Positions 40,228-49,217 of a DNA stretch of 64,000 nucleotides are shown in pieces. The number at the start of each line of letters is the position of its first letter. Position 1 is the first letter of the stretch. The notes under the pieces were generated by a model. It was not told where the DNA came from and did no database searches. It worked only from the letters and a program-made list of their open reading frames with translations. The translations under genes and the position numbers were made by a program. The stretch comes from Betaproteobacteria bacterium. Its GTDB lineage: Bacteria; Pseudomonadota; Gammaproteobacteria; Burkholderiales; Usitatibacteraceae. The DNA lies in NCBI GenBank assembly GCA_016720925.1, contig JADKJR010000014.1, forward strand, positions 1 through 64,000, read 5' to 3'.

Positions 40228-40828
40228 GATACGGAAAGTTCCACATCAGCGACGAGCCGGACTGCGACGAGATCCGCGCATGTTCGAAAGCTGGAAGGCT
40301 GGACTGGGATCATCGGCGGCGGCGAGAGTACTTGTATGGTTGAGGTGGGTTTTACGGGCGACACTTTTCATCGTGTTCGTCGCGATGGTGACATATTGGA
40401 CATAGGCGCCACAATCTCCTATCAGGGTTTTGCTGAGTACCCGCTACCAATTGCCCGAAAGCTGTCCTGTTGATCGTTAAGACACGAGCAAGGTGACGCG
40501 CCGCAAGTTGCCGCTGACGTCGCCAGTGTACGGCAAACCACTTTATCTTCAATATGTTACGTAGTGTTAAGGAGCTTTAAGGAGTGCTTAAGGTCGATCC
40601 GTCATTGTGCCTGCATGGCTGACGCAACGCGCGGCGATTTCAGGACGTTCTGCACCAAACATGCAACCAGGAACACCATCTATTATTGTCAGGACCGGGG
40701 GCACGGGGCTCTTAGCGCTTGCGCATATTCCTTTATCGCGGCCCGCGCGATTGCGGCGTTGGAATTGACCAGCTACAGGCAATGCCGCGGCGAGCGGCGG
40801 GACGGAACCAACGACATTCGTGCTTGAG
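40228..40828. other. 600-bp intergenic region upstream of the binding-protein/HHK-8 unit
   Basis: No supported gene. It holds the TTAAGG direct repeats at 40566-40592 and is likely the control region of the binding-protein operon. Confidence 0.5.
40566..40592. promoter_or_regulatory. Triple TTAAG direct repeat, QseB/PmrA-like box
   Basis: Three TTAAGG units occur at 40567, 40577 and 40588, with spacing close to one helical turn. TTTAAG-N5-CTTAAG (40576-40592) fits the YTTAAK-N5-YTTAAK pattern known for the PmrA/QseB regulator family. A member of that family is encoded at 42198-42857. Confidence 0.5.
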
Positions 40829-42193
40829 TCAGCGCACCGGCGCATCCACCGGGAAACTCACTGTGACGGCAGTTCCTTTGCTGCCAATTCCATCCCCGAT
40901 ACGAATGATTGCCCAGTGCAGTGTTGCAATGCTCTTGACGATCGACAGCCCGAGTCCACTACCGGTTGCCTGATTGCCGCTGATGCGAAAGAACCGGTCG
41001 AAAACCAGCTCGCGCAAGTGAGCGGGTATGCCTGGTCCGGAGTCCCTCACGGAGAGTTCGACGCGTTCTGCTGTCGCATGGCAGGCGACGATGATCTCTC
41101 CGCCATCCGGTGTGTAGCGAATCGCATTGTCGATCAGGTTACGCAGCAGTATGGCCATGATGCCTTCGTTACCTTGCACGAATGCGGGACTACCCTCCGC
41201 CCGCAACCGGATATTCTTCGCCCCTGCCGCGGCGGCGTGGTCGCTCATCTGGCGCCGAATGAGCCCTTCAAAATCGATTTTTTCTTCTGACAGAACCTGA
41301 CTCGGATCGACATGCGCAAGGGTCAAAAGCTGATCGACCAGGCGAATCGATCGTTCGGTACTGTCCGCCAATCCGGTAAGCGCGACACGTTGCTCATCCG
41401 CGTCGCGCGCCCGCGTCAGTACTTGAAGATTGGTCTTGATGCCTGCCAATGGCGACCGCAGCTCGTGCGCGGCGTCCGCCGTAAAGCGCTGCTCGCGCTC
41501 AAGCGTCTGCTGCACTCGCCCAAACAGGCGATTGAGTGCATTGAACAGCGGTTTCACCTCTTCATCCGCCCCCGCCACGTCCACCTCGCGCAAGTCGCCC
41601 TGCCCCCGTGAGGCAACGTCGCGCGTCGACCGGCGAAGCGGCTCGAACGTGCGGTGCACAATCCACCAGATCATCGCGCCCAACAGCGGCAAAATGATCG
41701 TTGCCAGCACCAGAAGTTGAATGGCAAAGTGAACACTGAGCTCCTTGCGATGCGTCATCGGTTCGCCTACCTGCATATTGAGGGTGCGGGCCTTGTTCCA
41801 TAGAGTGAAGGTCCGCCACTTTTCGCCGTTCAGGGTCAACCAGCCAAGACCCGTCATTCCCTCCAGCGCGAAAGGCTCATCGGGCGCGCCATGGTTGCGA
41901 TACAGGAGGCGCCCTTTCTCGTTCCATACCTGGAAAAAAAGATAGGACTGATGACCGCCAATCATCGGGTTCAGATGCGTATCCGCGCCGGCGCCGATCT
42001 CTTCCGCCTCGTGCTCGATCAGCGTGAACAGCAAATGACCGGCCTCCAGCAATGACTTGTCGAAGAGTTCGTCACTTTCATGTTGCGCCTGCAGGTAGAC
42101 CGCGACGCCACTGACAAGAAGCAAGCTCGCGGTAAGCGCAAGAATGAGCACCACCAGGCGGACGCGCAGGGATTCAAAGGAAAGTAGTTTCAC
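40829..42193 (-). CDS. QseC-like membrane sensor histidine kinase
   Basis: About 454 residues from the GTG at 42193, 4 nt after the regulator stop; an ATG at 42217 would overlap it. TM1 (LVVLILALTASLLLVSGVAVYL) is followed by a periplasmic sensor of about 120 residues and TM2 (LLVLATIILPLLGAMIWWIV). A HAMP-like linker, HisKA (FTADAAHELRSPLAGIKTN), N box (NLIDNAIRYTPDGG), G1 (DSGPGIP) and G2 (GSGLGLSIV) complete it. It is a classical, non-hybrid kinase that would phosphorylate the adjacent QseB-like regulator. Related pairs respond to polymyxin, iron or catecholamines; the cue here is unknown. Confidence 0.9.
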   Translation of the reverse strand: MKLLSFESLRVRLVVLILALTASLLLVSGVAVYLQAQHESDELFDKSLLEAGHLLFTLIEHEAEEIGAGADTHLNPMIGGHQSYLFFQVWNEKGRLLYRNHGAPDEPFALEGMTGLGWLTLNGEKWRTFTLWNKARTLNMQVGEPMTHRKELSVHFAIQLLVLATIILPLLGAMIWWIVHRTFEPLRRSTRDVASRGQGDLREVDVAGADEEVKPLFNALNRLFGRVQQTLEREQRFTADAAHELRSPLAGIKTNLQVLTRARDADEQRVALTGLADSTERSIRLVDQLLTLAHVDPSQVLSEEKIDFEGLIRRQMSDHAAAAGAKNIRLRAEGSPAFVQGNEGIMAILLRNLIDNAIRYTPDGGEIIVACHATAERVELSVRDSGPGIPAHLRELVFDRFFRISGNQATGSGLGLSIVKSIATLHWAIIRIGDGIGSKGTAVTVSFPVDAPVR

Positions 42194-42197
42194 TGCG

Positions 42198-42857
42198 CTA
42201 TTCTTTCGCGACGACATAGCCGATGCCATGTATCGTCTGGATGATTTCCTTGCCGAGCTTGCGCCGCAGGTGATGGATATGTACCTGCACGGTATTGCTT
42301 TCAATTTCGTCGCCCCAGCCGTACAGCGACGCTTCCAATTGTTCCCGCGTCATGACTTGTCCGGCATGTTCGATCAGGTCGGCCAGCAAGGCGAACTCGC
42401 GGGCCGTCAACTGCACCAGCACGCCCGCAACGGTTACCGACCGGTTTGCCGGGTTCAGTTCGACATTGCGGAATTGCAGCGTCGATTTCGCCCTGCCAGT
42501 TGTCCGCCTTGTCGCGGCACGGATTCGCGCGGCGACTTCGTCAAGATCGAATGGCTTCACGATAAAATCATCCGCGCCTGCATCCAGACCGACAATGCGA
42601 TCGGCTGTCTGGGCCCGGGCCGTGACAATAAGCACCGGATTGGTGTACCCGCGTGAACGCAGCTCCTTTAATACGGCGAGCCCGTCCATATCCGGCAAGC
42701 CCAGGTCCAGCAGGACCGCGGCATAGTCATGCGTCGACACCGCCGTGCGCGCGGCCGATCCGGTTTGCACCCAGTCAACCGCATAGCCCAACTGGTTCAA
42801 TCCCACCTGCGCGCCGCGACCGATCTGTGGATCATCTTCAACCAGCAATATGCGCAT
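42198..42857 (-). CDS. QseB/PmrA-like OmpR-family response regulator
   Basis: 219 residues: a receiver (acidic pair VEDD, phosphoacceptor Asp51 in LLDLGLPDMDG, Lys101 in VKPFD) and a winged-helix DNA-binding domain (LTAREFALLADLIEHAGQVMTREQLE, VQVHIHHLRRKLG, IHGIGYVV). Its sequence style is that of the QseB/PmrA/TctD group. These regulators bind two TTAA half-sites, and matching sites exist at 40566-40592 and, more weakly, at 43573-43589. It is followed by its kinase gene with a 4-nt gap. Confidence 0.92.
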   Translation of the reverse strand: MRILLVEDDPQIGRGAQVGLNQLGYAVDWVQTGSAARTAVSTHDYAAVLLDLGLPDMDGLAVLKELRSRGYTNPVLIVTARAQTADRIVGLDAGADDFIVKPFDLDEVAARIRAATRRTTGRAKSTLQFRNVELNPANRSVTVAGVLVQLTAREFALLADLIEHAGQVMTREQLEASLYGWGDEIESNTVQVHIHHLRRKLGKEIIQTIHGIGYVVAKE

Positions 42858-42976
42858 GGCAATCTTGTTTCAATCCGAATTGTCGTGCCGCGGACTGGCG
42901 AAAAACCAGTGGCGCTTGCACATCGTGTGAGTTTACCCAATCCCGCGCTTTGGGGGCACCGGCCCAGCCAAATTGA

Positions 42977-43558
42977 TCACTTGCACAACAGGATAAAGGT
43001 ATTCAGCAGGCTTGAGGTACGCGTTTCGCGATAGCCTTCGGCGCCTGATATTCGGCAAGGGGTGACATCCTGAACGAATCCGGCAATGTGCATCGCCGAG
43101 CTTTCTTCGGAGCGTCCGGCAACAAAGCGAAAGTGACGCAAGTGCGTGCCGATGCGCGCGCCGATAACGCGGTCAATTGGCCGGCCCGGAAGCAGCGCGT
43201 TCCACTCCGCCTCTAGCGCTTCACGATCGCCTGACTCAACCAGCTGAAAGAACTGCTGAATTGAGTTCGCTGCGGATTTCCAGCCAAGGAGCCTGCGTGC
43301 ACTGGCGCACCAGCTGCCGGTGCACGCAGGGCCCGCCATGAAGTCAAATGAGCCCAACCGGATCGTGCCTTCGAACGCCTCGTCGCGCGTTGTCGCCATT
43401 ACCGGCGCGGGCAATACATCAGAAAGTCCGGTGCAGGCATCCGCGATGCGAGTGTTCAAAGTACCTCCAAACCGACCTGGTTCAAGTGAGCGATAAACCG
43501 GCAAAAAAGCCTGCAAATCTTCGTCAATGCGCCCGACTGCCGAATGCCCTTCCTGCAT
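42977..43558 (-). CDS. Small PAS-fold protein of unknown function
   Basis: 193 residues, soluble. The middle and C-terminal parts have the pattern of a PAS domain: CASARRLLGW, FFQLVESGDREALEAEWNALLPGRP, HLRHFRFVAGRSEESSAMHIAGFVQDVT. There is no kinase, GGDEF or DNA-binding partner within the protein. It may be an orphan sensor or a regulatory partner of the neighbouring QseBC-like pair, whose transcription runs in the same direction. A weak QseB-type site lies about 15 bp upstream. I do not recognise a named family. Confidence 0.6.
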   Translation of the reverse strand: MQEGHSAVGRIDEDLQAFLPVYRSLEPGRFGGTLNTRIADACTGLSDVLPAPVMATTRDEAFEGTIRLGSFDFMAGPACTGSWCASARRLLGWKSAANSIQQFFQLVESGDREALEAEWNALLPGRPIDRVIGARIGTHLRHFRFVAGRSEESSAMHIAGFVQDVTPCRISGAEGYRETRTSSLLNTFILLCK

Positions 43559-43572
43559 CGTAGGCGTCAGAA

Positions 43573-43589
43573 ATTAGGTAATTCTTAAG
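43573..43589. promoter_or_regulatory. Weak QseB/PmrA-like box
   Basis: ATTAGG-N5-CTTAAG lies between the divergent genes at 43558 (minus) and 43801 (plus). Only one half-site is perfect. Confidence 0.3.
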
Positions 43590-43800
43590 AATTCCCTGAA
43601 AACGCCGATAAAGGCATTGAGTAGTCGGCCTGTTTCTGTTGCAGCGGCACTACACCGGCGTCTGGGTCGCCAGGCTATCTGATTGGCGCTTGCAAGAACG
43701 TTTGGCGCCGCGAAAATGCGGAATGCATCACTACCGGCGACCACTGAGCAGGAATGGCAACGTAAAGCCGCAAAGCAGCTCTATAAGAGGTGAATGAACG

Positions 43801-44364
43801 ATGAGCCAGATTGCCAGCAGTCTCCGGAAATCGGCAGGTTACGACGGGATGTTTGCCCCTGGACCTAAAATGTCACCGCCATTGTGGTCGCGGCTGTTGT
43901 TCGTTATCGGGACCTTGGCGATGGGGTTGCCCGCGGCCAGCCACGCCGAAAGCCGTACGGGTACGGGGACCGCCGGGGCAAGCCTTAATTTCCGCATCAC
44001 GATTCCAGCGATGATCCGCGTAAACGCCATGACGCAACCTGACCACGTTGTGATCGGCGAACAACACGTCAATCAGGGTTTTATCGACCTCGACACCGGC
44101 ACGGCAGTAAATCTCACTTCCAACAATCGCGACGGCTATGTGCTGACGACAAGTTACGATTCAAAACTGTTGTCTGCAATCGAGGTGCGGGTGTCAAGTC
44201 AGACGCTGAAGGCATCGTCGGGCACGGGCAGCATGCGTGTCTCATCCGGGTTAATCGTCAACAAACTGGTGCCCATCAGCTACAGACTGCATCTGGCGCC
44301 AGGCGTGCGGGCAGGTGAATATCGCTGGCCGGTGGCATTGGCATTTTCACTGGCTGTGGCCTGA
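43801..44364 (+). CDS. Secreted protein of unknown function
   Basis: 187 residues. The ATG at 43801 has AGAGGTGA upstream. A long N-region precedes a hydrophobic export segment (LLFVIGTLAMGLPAASHA). The mature part is rich in Ser, Thr and beta-prone stretches (SLNFRITIPAMIRVNAM, AVNLTSNNRDGYVLTTSYD, ISYRLHLAPGVRAGEYRWPVALAFSLAV). This layout recalls pilin-like or spore-coat-U-type beta-sandwich proteins, but no diagnostic cysteines are seen. It stands alone on the plus strand. Confidence 0.6.
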   Translation: MSQIASSLRKSAGYDGMFAPGPKMSPPLWSRLLFVIGTLAMGLPAASHAESRTGTGTAGASLNFRITIPAMIRVNAMTQPDHVVIGEQHVNQGFIDLDTGTAVNLTSNNRDGYVLTTSYDSKLLSAIEVRVSSQTLKASSGTGSMRVSSGLIVNKLVPISYRLHLAPGVRAGEYRWPVALAFSLAVA

Positions 44365-44434
44365 TCAGACGACGAAGACCTGACCGAATCCATTTTTTCG
44401 ATCGCGATTCTTCATCTCGCGTGAGCCGCATTCC

Positions 44435-46117
44435 TCATTTGAGCGCGATCGTCGTCCTTACCGTGCCGGCCTTCTCATGCTTCATCACTACATCAACGCT
44501 GCTGCCTTTTTGCGCCTTCACGACCCATGCAAGCTTCAGCCGATCCGCCGTCGGCGTGGTGTCAGTCCAGAAGCTCATCAGCGTATGTTTATAGGCGCGA
44601 CCTTCGAGTTCGCCGGCGAATTCGCGTAACGTGCCAGAAACCAGCTCAGCGCCCGCCGGCAGCGTGATCTCACCCACAACGCCACGAGCCAGCTTGCGTT
44701 GCTGTGCGCGCTTGGATACATACGACGGCAGGTAGCCGGTATTTTGCACGCCGACTTCAATGCGGTACGAATCGCCACCGATGTTTTCGGCTTTCGCATG
44801 CACCAGTTCCAACTTGGGTGAAATCAGGGTATTCCAGATGACCCAATCCGGGAATTTGGCGACTTCCTTTTCCAACAAATGGGGGGGCGGGTTGCGGAAT
44901 GCGTGAATTTTGTCCCAGCCGCCGATTTCCACTTCGCCCAGCTGCGGATGGTTCCATTTGTACCAGTCCACATAGCCCTTGCCCTCCAGTTCCTTGTCCG
45001 CCCACGCCAGCATCTTCAAGTCGTCTTCAACCGGATGATCGCGGAACCAGTCAATATATTTGTAATCCTTGATGCCTGCCTCGCGCATCGGGCACCAGAT
45101 CTCCACCGTCCATTCATACAGGCCAAGATGCTCGTAAATCCAGTCAAAGGTACCGCTGATGACTTCCTTCGGATGGTAGCGGAATTCGTGATAGACGCTG
45201 ATATTCGGATAGCCGGTGATCTCGGTGCCCTTGGCGCCCTGTTCCTTGTACACCCACAAATCCTCCGCCGGGATTTCATCATCCGACTGTGTGCCAAACG
45301 GCCGCAGCAGCACGCCACTCCAAGTGTGAAATGAGAGGCCGCCCGTGATGTTCGCATGGTGAGTGATGAAATGCACCACCGCGCGCACTTCCGGTTCCGA
45401 CGTCGGATAGGGGCCTGCGCCAAACTGTTCGAATTCCTGACGCCATCCAGCGGGAAAGTTGCGGTTCAGATCGAGACCTTGCCTGTCTTTGTTCACCTTG
45501 ATCGTGAAGCCGTCGTAGTCGCGCATCGTGCCTTCCGGCAGCATGCGGTAGTAGGTACCACCGTACTCGGTCGGATCGCGCGCCACCATCAACCGCGGTT
45601 CCTCCGCATGACATTTCCAGTTGCCGTTTGTATCTTTGATACGCATGGAAAGAATACGGCCGTCGCCGTCCACGTCCTCAATATCCAGCCCTTCGACGTG
45701 CTCTTCGTCGTATGGATAAGGGCGCGTCGAGGAGCGGACAATCCTGGGGATATCACGCATCGCCCATTCGGCGCCATCGGGATTGATGCGCGGGCAAATG
45801 TATAGCGCACGCGTGTCGAGGCAACGGGTGATGTCGTCGCGCTTGCCGTGGTACTTGGTCAACGTATCGATCAGGTACAACGCGGCAGACCCACCAGCGA
45901 GCTCACTGGCGTGGATGTTCGCATCCACCCAGTATGCGGGCTTATCGGCGGCCGGTCCGGTTTGCTGATTAGTGGCCGTGACGACCCAGATGTCTTTGCC
46001 TTCGTGGCTCTTGCCGATACTTTCGATGGAGAGCAACGTTGGAAATTTCTTGACGAACTGGTGCAGGATTTCTGTGAAATCTGTGTAGCGATAGAAGCGA
46101 TCGTATTGGATTTTCAT
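44435..46117 (-). CDS. M14-family zinc carboxypeptidase
   Basis: 560 residues, no signal peptide, so probably cytosolic. Zinc ligands H69 and E72 (NIHASELAG) and a later His (LSFHTWSG) are visible. The substrate-binding NR pair (LDLNRNFPAG) and a candidate catalytic Glu (YEWTVEIW) are also visible. The C-terminal 150 residues form a beta-rich accessory region. M14 enzymes remove C-terminal residues from peptides. Its start follows the T-rich tail of the gcv terminator by only a few bases, and no clear ribosome-binding site is visible, so expression may depend on read-through or an internal promoter. Confidence 0.85.
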   Translation of the reverse strand: MKIQYDRFYRYTDFTEILHQFVKKFPTLLSIESIGKSHEGKDIWVVTATNQQTGPAADKPAYWVDANIHASELAGGSAALYLIDTLTKYHGKRDDITRCLDTRALYICPRINPDGAEWAMRDIPRIVRSSTRPYPYDEEHVEGLDIEDVDGDGRILSMRIKDTNGNWKCHAEEPRLMVARDPTEYGGTYYRMLPEGTMRDYDGFTIKVNKDRQGLDLNRNFPAGWRQEFEQFGAGPYPTSEPEVRAVVHFITHHANITGGLSFHTWSGVLLRPFGTQSDDEIPAEDLWVYKEQGAKGTEITGYPNISVYHEFRYHPKEVISGTFDWIYEHLGLYEWTVEIWCPMREAGIKDYKYIDWFRDHPVEDDLKMLAWADKELEGKGYVDWYKWNHPQLGEVEIGGWDKIHAFRNPPPHLLEKEVAKFPDWVIWNTLISPKLELVHAKAENIGGDSYRIEVGVQNTGYLPSYVSKRAQQRKLARGVVGEITLPAGAELVSGTLREFAGELEGRAYKHTLMSFWTDTTPTADRLKLAWVVKAQKGSSVDVVMKHEKAGTVRTTIALK

Positions 46118-46125
46118 TTTATTGG

Positions 46126-46163
46126 AAGAGAAAGAAAAAGAAACCGCCAGAAATGGCGGTTTC
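46126..46163 (-). terminator. Rho-independent terminator of the gcv operon
   Basis: On the minus strand, GAAACCGCC pairs with GGCGGTTTC around ATTTCT and is followed by a T-rich tract (TTTTTCTTTCTCTT). It lies about 55 bp after the gcvP stop and a few bases before the carboxypeptidase start. Confidence 0.85.
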
Positions 46164-46216
46164 CGCGAAAGGCAATTTGAACGGCATCAACTGTGAAGTC
46201 GCTGTTCAATCACCAC

Positions 46217-49096
46217 TTACTCGGCCGCCGAGGCGGCATACGCCTCCATCGGCGGACACGCACAAACAAGATTGCGATCACCGTAAACGTTATCCACCCG
46301 CGCCACCGGTGACCAGTACTTGCGCGCTTTCAGAGACTCAAGGGGGAATGCCGCCTGTTCGCGTGTGTAGTCATGAGTCCAATTTTCCACCAGCAACATC
46401 GCGGCGGTATGTGGCGCGTTCTTGAGGACATTGTCCTCGGCGTTGACCTTGCCGGACTCCACCGCGCGGATCTCTTCGCGGATTGCGATCATGGCGTCAA
46501 TGAAGCGATCTAGTTCGAATTTGCTTTCCGACTCAGTTGGCTCAACCATCAGCGTGCCCGCGACCGGAAAACTCATGGTCGGGGAATGGAAGCCGTAGTC
46601 GATCAGGCGCTTGGCGATATCTTCGTTGCTGATCCCGCAAGCGTCCTTGATCGGCCGAATATCGAGAATGCACTCGTGCGCGACCAGGCCGTTCTTGCCG
46701 GTGTACAGCGTTGGGTAGTGCGGCGAAAGCCGTTTCGAAATGTAGTTGGCGTTGAGAATGGCCATCTGTGTCGCGCGCGTCAATCCCGGCCCGCCCATCA
46801 TCATGATGTACATGAGGCTGATTGGCAGGATGCTGGCGGAACCATGTGCCGCCGCGGATACCGGGCCAACCTCACTCACCGATGCGACGGGATCGCCCGG
46901 CAAGAACGGCGCAAGATGCGCGCGCACGCCAACCGGACCAACTCCCGGCCCGCCACCGCCGTGCGGAATACAAAATGTCTTGTGCAAATTCAGATGCGAC
47001 ACATCGCTGCCGAACTTTCCTGGCCTGGCGGTACCAACCAGCGCATTCATGTTGGCACCATCCACATATACCTGGCCGCCCGCAGCGTGAATGGCTGCAC
47101 AGATTTCGGTAATGCCATCCTCGAACACGCCATGTGTGGATGGATAGGTGATCATCAGCGCTGCCAGTTTGTCCTTGTGCTGCGCGGCCTTCGCCTTCAA
47201 GTCGGCTACGTCGACGTTGCCTTTGTCATCGCATGCGACCGCCACCACTTCCATGCCGCACAGATGAGCCGATGCCGGGTTGGTGCCGTGCGCGGAAGTC
47301 GGGATCAGGCAGATATCGCGATGCGATTCATTGCGCGACCGATGGTACGCGCGGATCGCCAGCAAACCGGCGTATTCGCCCTGCGCGCCGGAATTCGGCT
47401 GCAGCGAAATCGCATCGTACCCGGTCACTTCGCACAGCGCCTTCGACAGCATGTCGATCAACTCTTCGTATCCCTCGGCCTGATCGGCGGGAACAAAGGG
47501 ATGGATGTTACCGATCTCGGGCCACGTCACCGGCAGCATTTCGGACGTGGCGTTGAGCTTCATCGTGCAGGAACCCAGTGGAATCATCGCGCGGTCGAGC
47601 GCCAGATCCTTGTCTGAAAGGCTGCGGATATAGCGCAGCATTTCGGTTTCGGAGTGATATTGGTTAAATACCGGATGGCTCAGGTAGGCCGATTTGCGGA
47701 CCAGATCCTTGGGGACGGTGCTCACAAACGCTGCATCGAGTTCGGCGACCGTAAAGTCAGCCGGACCGTCGTTGAATATCTGCCATACACGTTCAATATC
47801 CGCACGCGTCGTGGTTTCATCGAAAGACAGCGCGATCAGGTCACCGGGCACCTTGCGGAAATTAACGCCTTGTTGCACCGCTCGCGCCATGATGCGATCA
47901 GTCGCCTCTCCCGTCTTGATGACGAAGCTGTCAAAGAAGTGTGGCAACGGGCAATCGAACTTGAGCCGCCGCAAGCCATCACGCGCGATGACGGCGTAAC
48001 GGTTGGCACGCTCGGCGATGCGCCGCAATCCTGCCGGGCCGTGATACACGGCATACATGCTCGCCATTACCGCCAGCAATACTTGCGCAGTACAAATGTT
48101 GGAGGTCGCTTTCTCACGGCGGATGTGCTGCTCGCGTGTCTGCAGCGCGAGGCGCAGCGCGGGATGGCCCATCGCGTCCTGCGAAATGCCGACAAGGCGC
48201 CCCGGCATGTTGCGCTTCAGCACATCCTTGCACGCGAGAAAAGCCGCATGCGGGCCGCCAAAACCCATCGGCACGCCGAAACGCTGGGCGGAGCCGATGA
48301 CAATGTCCGCGCCCCAATCTCCGGGTGACGCCAGCATGGTCAATGCCAGCAAATCTGCCGCAACAATGTACAGCGCTCCCTTGGCATGCGCCTCTTCAAC
48401 GAATGCCCGCATATCGTGGATGGTGCCGACCGTGGAGGGATACTGCGCGAGCACGGCAAAATAGTCGTGCTCCTGCATCAGCACCGGCGCCATGCCGACC
48501 TTGACATCGATGCCGAGTGGCTCGGCGCGCGTCTTCAGCACCGCGATGGTCTGCGCGTGGCAGTCGCCCGCGACGATGATGGTATTGCTTTTCGATTTCG
48601 CGCTTCGCTTGGCCAGCGTCATGGCTTCCGCCGCGGCCGTCGCCTCATCGAGCAGCGAGGAACCGGAAATTTCCATGCCGGTGAGATCGCAAATCATGGT
48701 CTGAAAATTGAGCAGCGCTTCCAGACGGCCTTGCGAAATCTCCGGCTGGTAAGGCGTGTAGGCCGTGTACCACGCCGGATTTTCAAGAATGTTTCGCAGG
48801 ATGACGCCCGGCGTATGCGTGCCGTAATAGCCCTGGCCGATATGGCTCGTCAGCACCTTGTTTTTGCCGGCAATGCGGCGCATCTCGGCAAGGGCTGCCG
48901 CTTCCGACATGGCAGCGGGCAAATTCAATGGCGTGCCCTGCGGAATTGACGCCGGCATGATCTGCTGCACCAGGTCCTCGAGCGTGGCAGCGACGACGAT
49001 TTTGAGCATCGCGGTGGCATCGGCGGCATCGGGGCCGATATGCCGCGCAATAAATTCGTTGTGGTTTTCGAGTTGCGCAAGGGTCGATTGAGTCAT
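46217..49096 (-). CDS. gcvP: Glycine dehydrogenase (decarboxylating), P-protein
   Basis: 959 residues from ATG 49096 (MTQSTLAQLENHNEFIARHIGP); the frame extends to a TTG at 49108. It is the homodimeric-type P-protein of the glycine cleavage system. It decarboxylates glycine with PLP and passes the aminomethyl group to the lipoyl arm of GcvH. The PLP-lysine motif LHKTFCIPHGGGGPGVGP and the glycine-rich region of the family are present. The N- and C-terminal halves show the usual internal pseudo-repeat. It is the last gene of gcvT-gcvH-gcvP and is followed by a terminator. A long perfect hairpin lies in the gap before it. Confidence 0.97.
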   Translation of the reverse strand: MTQSTLAQLENHNEFIARHIGPDAADATAMLKIVVAATLEDLVQQIMPASIPQGTPLNLPAAMSEAAALAEMRRIAGKNKVLTSHIGQGYYGTHTPGVILRNILENPAWYTAYTPYQPEISQGRLEALLNFQTMICDLTGMEISGSSLLDEATAAAEAMTLAKRSAKSKSNTIIVAGDCHAQTIAVLKTRAEPLGIDVKVGMAPVLMQEHDYFAVLAQYPSTVGTIHDMRAFVEEAHAKGALYIVAADLLALTMLASPGDWGADIVIGSAQRFGVPMGFGGPHAAFLACKDVLKRNMPGRLVGISQDAMGHPALRLALQTREQHIRREKATSNICTAQVLLAVMASMYAVYHGPAGLRRIAERANRYAVIARDGLRRLKFDCPLPHFFDSFVIKTGEATDRIMARAVQQGVNFRKVPGDLIALSFDETTTRADIERVWQIFNDGPADFTVAELDAAFVSTVPKDLVRKSAYLSHPVFNQYHSETEMLRYIRSLSDKDLALDRAMIPLGSCTMKLNATSEMLPVTWPEIGNIHPFVPADQAEGYEELIDMLSKALCEVTGYDAISLQPNSGAQGEYAGLLAIRAYHRSRNESHRDICLIPTSAHGTNPASAHLCGMEVVAVACDDKGNVDVADLKAKAAQHKDKLAALMITYPSTHGVFEDGITEICAAIHAAGGQVYVDGANMNALVGTARPGKFGSDVSHLNLHKTFCIPHGGGGPGVGPVGVRAHLAPFLPGDPVASVSEVGPVSAAAHGSASILPISLMYIMMMGGPGLTRATQMAILNANYISKRLSPHYPTLYTGKNGLVAHECILDIRPIKDACGISNEDIAKRLIDYGFHSPTMSFPVAGTLMVEPTESESKFELDRFIDAMIAIREEIRAVESGKVNAEDNVLKNAPHTAAMLLVENWTHDYTREQAAFPLESLKARKYWSPVARVDNVYGDRNLVCACPPMEAYAASAAE

Positions 49097-49127
49097 GTCG
49101 TTCGCCAATTGATAAACATCTTTTCAA

Positions 49128-49192
49128 CCACGGAGACCACCGCGAACACGGAGGAAATTCATGCTTCGCCGTGTTCGCGGTGGTCTCCGTGG
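49128..49192. repeat. Perfect 24-bp inverted repeat between gcvH and gcvP
   Basis: Two perfectly complementary 24-bp arms (CCACGGAGACCACCGCGAACACGG and its complement) enclose a 17-nt loop. It is transcribed within the gcv operon. There is no T-run. The CCACGGAG core resembles a repeat common in many bacterial genomes. Confidence 0.85.
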
Positions 49193-49217
49193 TGCAGTAA
49201 TGTCATGCAAGTCTGAC

